A stretch of DNA of 64,000 bases, taken from contig CAZYBU010000002.1 of NCBI GenBank assembly GCA_964645775.1, positions 1 to 64,000 of the forward strand, read 5' to 3'. The notes under the pieces were generated by a model. It ran no database searches, was not told the DNA's origin, and was given only the letters and a program-made list of their open reading frames with translations. Below are positions 25,504-33,120 of this stretch, piece after piece. Origin of the DNA: CAZYBU01 sp964645775 (GTDB lineage: Bacteria > Spirochaetota > UBA4802 > UBA5550). The first letter of the stretch is position 1. Every line of letters begins with the position of its first letter. Made by a program: the position numbers and the translations under genes.

Positions 25504-26196
25504 TCAGAAAAAGTAATAACCATAGACATAGAGTCCGCCACCGGCCAGCAGGAGTAACACTACCTTTATCATGACAGGGTCCCGTTCACGCAGAAACATG
25601 TCAATCAGACCGATGATAAGTCCATAGACAGCCAGGAGGATACCGGCAACCATAAAGTTAAAACCGGCCAGATAAAATATAAGACCGGATAGCAGGAACC
25701 CGGCCAGAAGGTCCAGAAGATCGAGTAATCCGAAACCCCGGAGAAAACGGACCGGCTCCCCTTCCCCGGTTCCGATATAGGGGTTCTCGTCCCGACTGAA
25801 GTATCTCCTCCGGGTCTCTTCCAGTGTCGATCCACGGTTCTCCCGCTCCGGGGTAGATCTTTTTCTCGAGGAAATACCGTAATGGCCCTCAAGGAGAGAA
25901 AGGACATCCCTGTTCGGCACGGTTGAGAAGAGATCAGAGCGGCTCCTGAATCTATCAGAGAAATTACCGGAACGACCGCTCTGCACGCTCCTTTCAGCCC
26001 CCACCCGGCCATCCTGAATAACAGCGTAATAGGGGGCACCCCCCTCTTCGGAGATTTCAACATACAAACGGGCCCTTTTCTCTTTCAGGTCGTAATCCAC
26101 CCGTAGATAATCACCATCATCCGAGGTACCGTAGAGAGTACGGTTATATCCCCGTATTTCTGAAGGCCGGCGTTTCCAGTTGATCCTTTTTTCCAT
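25504..26196 (-). CDS. Membrane protein with polar N-terminal domain, unknown
   Basis: The protein has 230 residues. The first 150 are polar and Arg/Ser-rich, with a YLRVDYDLKEKRARLYVEI beta segment. The rest has three or four membrane helices (about 153-174, 176-196 and 208-228) and ends in GGGLYVYGYYFF. No family was recognised. It ends just upstream of cheW on the same strand, after a terminator that follows the small basic gene, so it may be expressed on its own. Function unknown. Confidence 0.65.
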   Translation of the reverse strand: MEKRINWKRRPSEIRGYNRTLYGTSDDGDYLRVDYDLKEKRARLYVEISEEGGAPYYAVIQDGRVGAERSVQSGRSGNFSDRFRSRSDLFSTVPNRDVLSLLEGHYGISSRKRSTPERENRGSTLEETRRRYFSRDENPYIGTGEGEPVRFLRGFGLLDLLDLLAGFLLSGLIFYLAGFNFMVAGILLAVYGLIIGLIDMFLRERDPVMIKVVLLLLAGGGLYVYGYYFF

Positions 26197-26218
26197 TTCA
26201 GGATTATTGCTAACAAAA

Positions 26219-26242
26219 AGAGATTGGCAAAAGCCAATCTCT
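26219..26242 (-). terminator. Intrinsic terminator of the small basic protein gene
   Basis: A perfect 10-bp stem (AGAGATTGGC/GCCAATCTCT) with an AAAA loop is followed on the minus strand by TTTTTG. It lies 22 bp past the stop of the 30-residue gene. Confidence 0.88.
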
Positions 26243-26264
26243 CAAGCTGATCCCCGGATATCGT

Positions 26265-26357
26265 TTACGCCTTCTTCTTATGGCGGTTCATTCTCGTTCG
26301 CTTCTTCCGCTTGTGGTTAGCTATCTTCTTGCGTTTCTTCTTTTTTCCACACGGCAT
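26265..26357 (-). CDS. 30-residue AURKAIP1/COX24-like (bS22-type) basic protein
   Basis: The 30-residue protein begins MPCGKKKKRKK and ends NRHKKKA; nearly two thirds of it is Lys, Arg or His. The central ANHKRKKRTRMNRHKKK matches the short bacterial AURKAIP1/COX24-domain family, small ribosomal-subunit proteins related to mycobacterial bS22 and mitochondrial mS38. AAGGAG lies eight bases before the ATG and a strong terminator follows, so this tiny frame is a real gene. It is easy to miss because of its size. Its assignment to the ribosome is from the family, not shown here. Confidence 0.82.
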   Translation of the reverse strand: MPCGKKKKRKKIANHKRKKRTRMNRHKKKA

Positions 26358-26379
26358 ACAGAATACTCCTTACAATCAT

Positions 26380-27291
26380 CTAATCGAATTTAAAATTGTC
26401 CAGATCTCCGCTGGGCGCCTTCCGGGGTTCAGGCTTGGGTTCCTGTTTTCCATCCCGGAAGAAAGATGGCATTCCGGTATCCGAAAGGGGAACATCAACC
26501 TTTGAATCGCCGGAAAATTTGTCAATATAAATATATTTGAGTATATCCCGGTTCGCTGCGATAATATCAGAGAGTTTCCTCAGGTGATCCCTGTACTGTT
26601 CGTACCGTGTCTCCTTCTCCTCAACTCTCTGACGAAAACGACTCGCCTTTAACTCGTTATCCAGTTCAATCTGTCTGAGTTCACTCCTGTGCTGAAGACC
26701 TTCGGTCAAAATATTCATTCCAGGCACTACGGGCAGGCTGTTTATTTCCATGCTTTCCAGCTTAACATGCAGGTCCGCAAGCCTTGATTCCACAGAGGGC
26801 TGTACAGATTCATGAATCCCGGTCAGTGAATCACGTAGTTCCTCAGGCCGATAGAGGGGATAGAGGTACTCTCTCATGCCCCGGGCATAGGCGCCCTTGA
26901 GGATCGCTCCGATACGCTCATCCAAAGGATCGGCCCTCGACTCAAGCAGGGTAAATTCCGTAAAGGATTGACGGTTGATAGTGTAGACCACCAGGACTTC
27001 AAAGGAAACGGCATAGAGGTCATTATCGAATGTTTGCAGTCCCGGCAGGGGGACCTCGATCACTTTCGTGAAGGAATGACGAATCGGAAGTTTTGCGACA
27101 TCAAAGTCCCACCAGAGCAGGCCCTGCCATACGATGTTCCGTGGCGAGCTGAAAATGTCCTCGACCGTATTCGTCTCTTTTCCAAGAACAAGGCCGATTT
27201 CCTTCTCATCCAGCTGATAGTAAACCATAAAGGTCGCAGCCAGAAGCGCGAGTAAAACCAGTATGATGAAGAATCTGCGTATAAACTTCAT
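26380..27291 (-). CDS. Membrane-anchored SPFH/band-7-like protein
   Basis: The protein has 303 residues: one N-terminal membrane helix (about 7-25), then a beta-rich domain (GLVLGKETN, VLVVYTIN) and a long helical, Glu/Arg-rich segment (about 190-250). The layout and the N-terminal anchor resemble SPFH/prohibitin-like proteins such as HflC. The identity is low, so this is tentative. The C-terminus is polar and Pro-rich. It follows hfq closely (5 bp), in the miaA-hfq-hfl order seen in other bacteria, which supports an HflC/HflK-like reading. Confidence 0.55.
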   Translation of the reverse strand: MKFIRRFFIILVLLALLAATFMVYYQLDEKEIGLVLGKETNTVEDIFSSPRNIVWQGLLWWDFDVAKLPIRHSFTKVIEVPLPGLQTFDNDLYAVSFEVLVVYTINRQSFTEFTLLESRADPLDERIGAILKGAYARGMREYLYPLYRPEELRDSLTGIHESVQPSVESRLADLHVKLESMEINSLPVVPGMNILTEGLQHRSELRQIELDNELKASRFRQRVEEKETRYEQYRDHLRKLSDIIAANRDILKYIYIDKFSGDSKVDVPLSDTGMPSFFRDGKQEPKPEPRKAPSGDLDNFKFD

Positions 27292-27296
27292 ATCAC

Positions 27297-27533
27297 TTAT
27301 CCGTTTTCCTGTTCACCATAAGGTATCGGTTTTGAGGGTACTATGGTGGAGATGGCGTGCTTAAAAATAAGGTTCTGCTTTTTGTCCACTTCCAGGAGAA
27401 TAGTGTAATTGTCAAAACTGACAACCCTTCCCCTGATGGGAACCCCGTTCATGAGGAAGATGGTAAGGTCTACCTTATCCTTTCGAGCGTTGTTAATATA
27501 CACATCCTGCAGATTATTCGTCTGTTTGGTCAT
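27297..27533 (-). CDS. hfq: RNA chaperone Hfq
   Basis: The 78-residue Sm-like protein has the Hfq core: LQDVYINNARKDKVDLTIFLMNG (Sm1, with a Gln and an Asn near the proximal RNA site) and the Sm2 motif FKHAISTIVP. It forms a hexamer that pairs small RNAs with mRNAs. The C-terminal tail is short. It lies directly after miaA, the common bacterial order. Small-RNA regulation is therefore likely in this organism. Confidence 0.95.
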   Translation of the reverse strand: MTKQTNNLQDVYINNARKDKVDLTIFLMNGVPIRGRVVSFDNYTILLEVDKKQNLIFKHAISTIVPSKPIPYGEQENG

Positions 27534-27592
27534 ATAAGATCACCTGTTGGCTTAATACTGTTAACCATTTTTATCAGCGATACGGGAAAACA

Positions 27593-28531
27593 TCAAGAAG
27601 TATTTATTTCTTTGCCCCATTCAGCAATATCTTTCCTTAAACGATCCCACTCATCTTCATCGTACCATCGTATGGCATTCCGCGCCCGGAACCACGTCAT
27701 CTGCCGCCGCGCGTACCTTCTTGTCTCCCGTTTCATGATACGGACCGCTTCCTCCAGATCGATCGTTCCTTCAAGGTAGAGCTGCATCTCCCTGTAGCCG
27801 ATGGACCTCATCGATTTAAGGTCAGGCCCGTAGCCCATATCCCTGAGCCGGCGGACCTCTTCAAGGAACCCTCTTCTCATCATATCATCCACCCGTTTCT
27901 CGATTCGGCCATGGAGCTCCTTTCTCTCCATGTGGATACCGGCATAAAAGATATCCCGGTCGGGATACTCACTTTTCCGGGCAAAGTAGGAGGAGAGGGG
28001 ACGACCCGTCTCCCGGTATACCTCGAGCCCCCGGCCCAGGCGCTGACTGTCATTGGGATGGATGGAAGAGGCGAAATAAGGGTCCACTTTCCGGAGTTCA
28101 TCAAACATAGCCGTGTGGCCCCTTTCATGGATATCTTCAAGTACCCTGTTCCGAACTTCCAGAGAAACTTCAGGTATATCATCCAGGCCGAGAAACCATG
28201 CATCCAGATAGAGACCGGTACCTCCCACAAAGAAAGGTACTTTGCCTCTTTCCTTCATCGATTCCACTCCCTTTCGGGCCTCTTCCACGAAATCTGCGGC
28301 CGTGAAGGGATAATCGGGATCGACAAGATCGATGCAGTGGTGGGGCAGCGCCCTCCGCTCTTCAGGGGTCGGCTTGCCGCTCCCGATATCCATGTGACGG
28401 TAGACCTGAACGGAATCGACAGAGAGTATTTCGAAACGATCACCCGCTGTTTCCAGGGCCAGGGCGGTTTTTCCGGAGGCCGTCGGTCCCACCAGGACCA
28501 TGGTTCCGGGAATATGGAGAGGCGCGGTCAC
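27593..28531 (-). CDS. miaA: tRNA dimethylallyltransferase
   Basis: MiaA adds a dimethylallyl group to A37 of tRNAs that read UNN codons. The 312-residue protein has the P-loop GPTASGKTALA, DSVQVYRHMDIGSGKPT, HHCIDLVDP, and a late segment RRYARRQMTWFR. The listed start is GTG; ATG at 28501 (residue 11) would also leave a normal N-terminus. Its substrate DMAPP would come from the MEP pathway, of which ispG is in this window. It lies between rpoZ and hfq. Confidence 0.94.
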   Translation of the reverse strand: MTAPLHIPGTMVLVGPTASGKTALALETAGDRFEILSVDSVQVYRHMDIGSGKPTPEERRALPHHCIDLVDPDYPFTAADFVEEARKGVESMKERGKVPFFVGGTGLYLDAWFLGLDDIPEVSLEVRNRVLEDIHERGHTAMFDELRKVDPYFASSIHPNDSQRLGRGLEVYRETGRPLSSYFARKSEYPDRDIFYAGIHMERKELHGRIEKRVDDMMRRGFLEEVRRLRDMGYGPDLKSMRSIGYREMQLYLEGTIDLEEAVRIMKRETRRYARRQMTWFRARNAIRWYDEDEWDRLRKDIAEWGKEINTS

Positions 28532-28549
28532 GCCGGGGAATCAGGAACC

Positions 28550-28792
28550 TTATTCAACAGACTCTTCCGGTTGTTCACCGCCGCTTTCTTCGATCTGCGC
28601 GGTTTCGACATAGTCGATGTTTATCACCCCCTTGAGGGTATAGCGCAGGATTGTGGGAACCACTTTCCAGGAATTGGAATCTTCCTGAAATTCCTTCATG
28701 TTCTGAATCTTACCAATGGCGGTCATTGAGCCGCAGGTGAATTTATACCGGTTCCCGTCGTAGACGAGAAGCTTATCCAGGGGTATTATCAT
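28550..28792 (-). CDS. rpoZ: RNA polymerase omega subunit, divergent
   Basis: The 80-residue protein starts at ATG 28792, with GGAGGAG five bases upstream, and overlaps the end of gmk by 20 bp. The motif GNRYKFTCGSMTAIGKI resembles the omega signature (N-R-F/Y then A-x-x-R-A) but is diverged. The position after yicC-remA-gmk is the standard place for rpoZ, so I call it omega on both counts. The acidic tail is typical. It would help assemble the beta' subunit of RNA polymerase. Confidence 0.65.
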   Translation of the reverse strand: MIIPLDKLLVYDGNRYKFTCGSMTAIGKIQNMKEFQEDSNSWKVVPTILRYTLKGVINIDYVETAQIEESGGEQPEESVE

Positions 28793-29402
28793 TAAACTCC
28801 TCCAGAAGTTGTTCAATTTTATCTGCCTGCCAGTCCCTGTCCAGATTTCGACACCGTACCAGAGCCAGGATAGAATCGACAGCCTCGTCAACAACTTCAT
28901 TGACGAGAATACTGTCATAGAGGCTGTATTCCTGGAGTTCCCGGCGGGCGTTCTCCAGTCGCAGCCTTACCTGTTCAGTGGAATCACTTCTCCGATCCAT
29001 AAGCCGCTTCCTGAGCTCCCGGAAGGATGGCGGTATCAGCAAAATATATAGGGCATTATTAAGTACATTCCGGAGAGAGCGGGCACCCTGAACATCCACA
29101 TCAAGGATAGGAATTCTTCCGTCGCTGTGAATCCTGTCAATCTCTTTTTTTTCAGTCCCGTAATACCGCTCGTGAACCATGGCCCACTCGAGAAAATCTC
29201 CGTTATCAATCTTTCGCAGAAATTCCTCCTCCTCCACGAAATGGTATTCCTTCCCGTCCAACTCTCCCTGCCGGGGAGGCCTTGACGTCGTTGAAATGGA
29301 GAAGATAAACCTGGGGTCACGCTTCATAAGACGATTCATCACAGTCGTCTTGCCGGTACCCGAGGGAGCCGAAAGTATTATGCTCAGACCCGGTTTACTC
29401 AT
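28773..29402 (-). CDS. gmk: Guanylate kinase
   Basis: Gmk phosphorylates GMP to GDP. The 209-residue protein has the P-loop SAPSGTGKTT and the GMP-binding block STTSRPPRQGELDGKEYHFV. The lid region includes ALYILLIPPS and the Arg-rich segment DRRSDSTEQVRLRLENA. The length is standard. It lies between remA (8-bp overlap) and rpoZ (20-bp overlap) in the conserved yicC-remA-gmk-rpoZ order. Confidence 0.95.
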   Translation of the reverse strand: MSKPGLSIILSAPSGTGKTTVMNRLMKRDPRFIFSISTTSRPPRQGELDGKEYHFVEEEEFLRKIDNGDFLEWAMVHERYYGTEKKEIDRIHSDGRIPILDVDVQGARSLRNVLNNALYILLIPPSFRELRKRLMDRRSDSTEQVRLRLENARRELQEYSLYDSILVNEVVDEAVDSILALVRCRNLDRDWQADKIEQLLEEFNDNTPG

Positions 29403-29640
29403 CCGTGTTCAACCGGTTAGCTATCGTCTCTGGCTGCATGGCGGACAAAACGATATGGTTGCTGTCCATGATAATTATGGCCCTTGTCTTTCGACCATGG
29501 GTAGCATCAATGAGCAGGTTATGCTCCCTCGCCTCTTCACGAAGTCTTTTTCCCGAAGCCGAAGCGGGAGTTATGACCGCGACAACACGATTTGCCAGAA
29601 CCGCGTTTCCGAAACCTATGTTGACCAGCATCGTTTTCAT
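29395..29640 (-). CDS. remA: RemA/DUF370 regulatory protein
   Basis: This is about 81 residues from ATG 29640 (MLVN nine bases later is an alternative). The core MLVNIGFGNAVLANRVVAVI, then SASGKRLREEAREH and DATHGRKTRAIIIMDSNHIVLSA, matches RemA. In Bacillus RemA activates biofilm matrix genes as a ring-forming DNA-binding protein. The gene sits between yicC (stop just past its start) and gmk, its usual place. Here it also follows the chemotaxis genes cheR-cheD, so motility and matrix regulation could be linked. Confidence 0.88.
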   Translation of the reverse strand: MKTMLVNIGFGNAVLANRVVAVITPASASGKRLREEAREHNLLIDATHGRKTRAIIIMDSNHIVLSAMQPETIANRLNTDE

Positions 29641-29644
29641 TGTA

Positions 29645-30511
29645 TCAGACAATATTCCGGCACTGCTCCCGAATTCTGTCAATACGGTTTTTCTGGTCCA
29701 CCACCAGGTGGGATATTTCCGAATTCGCGCTCTTCGATCCGACCGTATTTATCTCACGAAAAAGCTCCTGGGCGAGAAAATCGAGGCTTTTCCCTGCCTG
29801 CCCGGAGTCCAACATCATATTCCGAAATTTGGATATGTGATCATCCAGGCGAACCAGTTCTTCATTTATGTCTATTCTGTCGACAAGCATGGATATCTCC
29901 ATGGCTATTCTCTGTTCATCGACATCTCCCATGCCCATCTCCTCCATCCTGCCCTTAAGCTGCTCACGCTTTATGCGGGTATTGTCATCAGCCATCTCCT
30001 TAAGACGCTGAACAGAATGGTCAAACTCATCGAGGAGGCCGCCAATGTTTTCCAACAGCGCGTCCCCTTCCCTCTTTCGCATCTCGCCAACTTCAGCGAT
30101 CACTTCACGGATTGTTCCATACACACTTTCACGGGATGCCCGGGAGAGGACGGTTTTCTCTTTCTGGGTCACTCCCTCCAGACCCAGAAGGGAATCCAGG
30201 GACAGGGGCGACCCAACATCGAGTTCGCCATGCAGGTCACGTAATTCCCTGTAATAACTTTTCAGTATATCCATATTAAGGCTTACCGGACGGGCCTCGA
30301 GCCAGTTATTGATCTCGATGGCAAGCTCCACCTTCCCCCTGCTGAAGGCCTCCTTCAACATACCGGTCAACTCGAATTCCTCGTTCCTGAGTATCCTTGG
30401 AATATTACAGAATGTTTCCAGGTATTTCGAATTCAGGGTCTTTATCTCCACCGTGAAGAAGAACTGGTCGTTCCCATCCTCCCGGTAGGCGTAACCGGTC
30501 ATGCTTTCCAT
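29645..30511 (-). CDS. yicC: YicC-family endoribonuclease
   Basis: The 288-residue protein has the YicC signatures: MESMTGYAY at the N-terminus, VEIKTLNSKYLE, and the C-terminal LDFLAQELFREINTVGSKSAN. Family members cleave RNA and take part in small-RNA decay. ATG 30511 is set by GGAGACG upstream and by the MTGY motif, rather than 30577. It begins 16 bp after cheD ends and runs into remA. The assignment is firm. Confidence 0.93.
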   Translation of the reverse strand: MESMTGYAYREDGNDQFFFTVEIKTLNSKYLETFCNIPRILRNEEFELTGMLKEAFSRGKVELAIEINNWLEARPVSLNMDILKSYYRELRDLHGELDVGSPLSLDSLLGLEGVTQKEKTVLSRASRESVYGTIREVIAEVGEMRKREGDALLENIGGLLDEFDHSVQRLKEMADDNTRIKREQLKGRMEEMGMGDVDEQRIAMEISMLVDRIDINEELVRLDDHISKFRNMMLDSGQAGKSLDFLAQELFREINTVGSKSANSEISHLVVDQKNRIDRIREQCRNIV

Positions 30512-30527
30512 ATAACGTCTCCGGCTG

Positions 30528-31010
30528 TCAGATATATTTTTCTTCCTGGTTGATCGATTTGATACGAATGTTTCCATCCGAAGTGTAGAAATCGATGGTC
30601 CTGCCGCTGGTACCCTGAACGTCTTCTGAAAGGACCTCTATCTTAAATTCAAGGAGCACCTCTCTGGTCCGTTCAATGTTGTGCCGCCCGATGTCCCCCA
30701 TCATGCTGTTCTCTGAGAGGTTAAACATCCGGGCGCCTCCAACCAGCTTGGCCTTCATACGCTCCGTGCTCCCTCCCTCCTTTTCCATCTCTTCTATGAG
30801 CATGGGAATGGCCGTGTCAGCGTATTTTTTAGGGACCCGTGAACCGGGTTTCATGTCAGGCAGCATAATATGGGCGAGTCCACCCAGTTTCTCATCGGCG
30901 TCATAAAGACAGATACCGACGCATGAACCGAGAATAGTGCGCAAAATTACCGGATCGCGGGCCACGGCCAGATCGGCTATTCCCACGTTAACCAGATCAA
31001 AACCCATCAT
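30528..31010 (-). CDS. cheD: Chemoreceptor glutamine deamidase CheD
   Basis: CheD deamidates glutamines on methyl-accepting chemotaxis proteins and in some species pairs with CheC. The 160-residue protein has the full catalytic set: Cys in GSCVGICLYD, His in GLAHIMLPD, and Thr in TILGSC. KLVGGARMF and NIERTREVL follow. It overlaps cheR by 4 bp and precedes yicC. Its targets would include the receptor at 56534-58825. Confidence 0.95.
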   Translation of the reverse strand: MMGFDLVNVGIADLAVARDPVILRTILGSCVGICLYDADEKLGGLAHIMLPDMKPGSRVPKKYADTAIPMLIEEMEKEGGSTERMKAKLVGGARMFNLSENSMMGDIGRHNIERTREVLLEFKIEVLSEDVQGTSGRTIDFYTSDGNIRIKSINQEEKYI

Positions 31011-31861
31011 TTACTCCCGGTTCTGGGTATGTATACAGGAGCGTCCACCATCTTACGGTAGACAAAATCATCTGAAATGGAGTGGAGGGTCTCAGAATGT
31101 CCTATGAAGAGATACCCATCAGGATTAATAGATTCATAGAAACGTGCTACAAGCTTTCTCTGGTGTTCCCTGTCAAAATAGATCATCACGTTACGGCAGA
31201 AGATAATATCAAGGTTGCCGGGGAAATCATTACGAAAAAAGTTAAGGTAATAGAAGTTCACGATTTTTTTCAGGTTTTCCTTTACCCGGTATACCCCTTC
31301 CTGGTCTGGAAGGTACAGAAAATACTTCTTCAGCTGGTCAGGGGGGACCTTTTCGATTCGTCTTCCGGAATATTCCCCCTTCCGGGCGAAATCAAGGACT
31401 GAAGGCGCGATATCCGTGGCCAGTATCTCGATGTTCCATCCCTGGAAAAGTCTCATCGATTCCAGTACGCATATGGCTATGGTATAGGCTTCCTCTCCGG
31501 TTGAACAGGCAGCGCTCCAGATACGCAGCCTTTTATCTTTCTTTTTCTGGGCCAGCTCAGGAAGTACCGCCTCCATGATTGCCTGCCAGTGCCGTTCGTT
31601 TCTGTAAAAGTAGGTTTCATTAGTTGAAACCACATCTAGTAATTCTTCATACTCCTTTTTGCGCGCCTCTCCCGTAAGGCTCTGGAGAAGCTCATAATAC
31701 TGCGCAAACTCATCCAGGTTCAGTGCCTGGAGCCTTTTCCTGAGCCTGTTTGATAGCAGTGTTATTTTGCTGTCCTTTAGGTATATTCCGCTCTCGTCAT
31801 AAATTAGACGCGCAAATTTTTTAAACTCATCTTCATTGAGACGCTTAATATTCAGTTCCAT
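31007..31861 (-). CDS. cheR: Chemotaxis protein methyltransferase CheR
   Basis: CheR methylates glutamates on chemoreceptors with SAM. The 284-residue protein has the N-terminal helical domain, then SAACSTGEEAYT, ILATDIAPSVLDFAR and the late IIFCRNVMIYFD block, which are the SAM-binding and family motifs. FIGHSETL follows near the end. ATG 31861 is used; a TTG one codon earlier is possible. The gene lies between the helical membrane protein and cheD. Confidence 0.95.
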   Translation of the reverse strand: MELNIKRLNEDEFKKFARLIYDESGIYLKDSKITLLSNRLRKRLQALNLDEFAQYYELLQSLTGEARKKEYEELLDVVSTNETYFYRNERHWQAIMEAVLPELAQKKKDKRLRIWSAACSTGEEAYTIAICVLESMRLFQGWNIEILATDIAPSVLDFARKGEYSGRRIEKVPPDQLKKYFLYLPDQEGVYRVKENLKKIVNFYYLNFFRNDFPGNLDIIFCRNVMIYFDREHQRKLVARFYESINPDGYLFIGHSETLHSISDDFVYRKMVDAPVYIPRTGSK

Positions 31862-31871
31862 CAATCACCCG

Positions 31872-32744
31872 TTACTGTTCACTATGGAGATTAACGACAA
31901 GGGATATTTCACCCACGGAGAGACCGGAGTGCCGGGCCAGTTCCTCAACGGGGTATCCCCGTCGATAAAGTTCGCATGTAAGAGAGTAGACATCAGAAGT
32001 CTCCCTGAAACGTTCTTCAAGATCCCCCTCTCCATCTTTTTTAGTAAAGGCACTTTCATCTCCCATTTTCTCTTCCGTTGCGGCCCTCTCTGGCCCGGAC
32101 CGGTTTACCTGCTTTTTCTCCTCTCGTGAGAATTTCTCATAGGTGGAGAGGGAGTCCGCCTCCTTCGTAATAGACGGACCGGCCGGTTCATCGATGCTGA
32201 AATCGACCCCTCCGGAGCGGGAAGCCACAGGATTATCATCCCTTTTTACAGAGTTCCCGCCGCCACGTCCGCTCCCCTCCTCTTTCTCAGGCAAGGGAGC
32301 GGACGGCTTCCATGAAAATACCTTTCGTTCCGTTACAAGAGCCTGAATTCGGGATTTAAACTCGTGAAATAATACTGGCAAGCCTTTTTTCTTACCTTCC
32401 GTGACACCGGTCACCCTTTCATCCGGCATCTCTTTTTCCCGGGGTAGTTTTTCCGGAAATTCCTCATTATGTCTCTTTTCAAATTCCTCTTCACCCACGC
32501 GCACATCAACGTGGGGAAGTTCCCCGGCCAGCTCAAGGAGCCGGCGGGCTGTCTGGATTTTGTGTTCCAGAAGAGTGATATTTCTCTCCGCGGCGGCATT
32601 AAACTCGCGAAGGATATCGTCCATCTCCTTTCTGAGTCTCTTTTCATGGAATTCGCCGGCTGATTTCTCCAGTTTCAGACTTATGACAAGATAGATCACG
32701 GCAGCCAGGAATATATTTATTAAGACCATAAAAAGAAATTCCAT
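31872..32744 (-). CDS. Membrane protein with coiled coil and C-terminal HTH-like segment
   Basis: The protein has 290 residues: an N-terminal membrane helix (about 4-24) and a coiled coil (about 25-75). A long charged low-complexity linker follows, then a C-terminal helix-turn-helix-like segment (RRGYPVEELARHSGLSVGEISLV, about 262-284). Similar proteins are found beside fapA in other flagellar clusters; their role is unknown. It lies between the small charged protein and cheR. I cannot assign a function beyond likely motility. Confidence 0.7.
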   Translation of the reverse strand: MEFLFMVLINIFLAAVIYLVISLKLEKSAGEFHEKRLRKEMDDILREFNAAAERNITLLEHKIQTARRLLELAGELPHVDVRVGEEEFEKRHNEEFPEKLPREKEMPDERVTGVTEGKKKGLPVLFHEFKSRIQALVTERKVFSWKPSAPLPEKEEGSGRGGGNSVKRDDNPVASRSGGVDFSIDEPAGPSITKEADSLSTYEKFSREEKKQVNRSGPERAATEEKMGDESAFTKKDGEGDLEERFRETSDVYSLTCELYRRGYPVEELARHSGLSVGEISLVVNLHSEQ

Positions 32745-32751
32745 TTTTTCC

Positions 32752-33081
32752 TCACTTTAACACATCGATGAATCTTCCCATTGAATCATTTCCGGGATGA
32801 GGGGAAGGTGATCCTTTCTGTTTACCGGTCTCCTTCTCTCCGCCCCTGCCTTTTTCCCGGCCTCCGCTCCCGGATTTATCCTTTTCATCATCATGGATGG
32901 CCCTCTGGTCCGACTTTTCACTTTCGTCCAGACGATTCTGAACATTGCGGCCCTTCCGGGAAGTCTCCTCTTCCCGTACATGCTGTTGTTCCGTCAGGGC
33001 CCCGGAACGGGCCTGTTCCCCCCGTCCTACTTCTGTCAACTGTCCAATATTGGTCTGCAGATCTATCGGTTTAATCGTCAT
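32752..33081 (-). CDS. Small charged hypothetical protein of the flagellar cluster
   Basis: The protein has 109 residues: a structured-looking N-terminus (TIKPIDLQTNIGQLTEVGR), then a long Gly/Glu/Lys/Arg-rich disordered stretch, and a short C-terminal segment (NDSMGRFIDVLK). It lies 7 bp from its downstream neighbour and 39 bp after fapA, inside the same operon. The low complexity could make this a false ORF, but the spacing and conserved-looking ends favour a real gene. Confidence 0.55.
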   Translation of the reverse strand: MTIKPIDLQTNIGQLTEVGRGEQARSGALTEQQHVREEETSRKGRNVQNRLDESEKSDQRAIHDDEKDKSGSGGREKGRGGEKETGKQKGSPSPHPGNDSMGRFIDVLK

Positions 33082-33120
33082 CCCGGCCTCCTGCCGCCCG
33101 ATGGTGAACCGATATAACTC

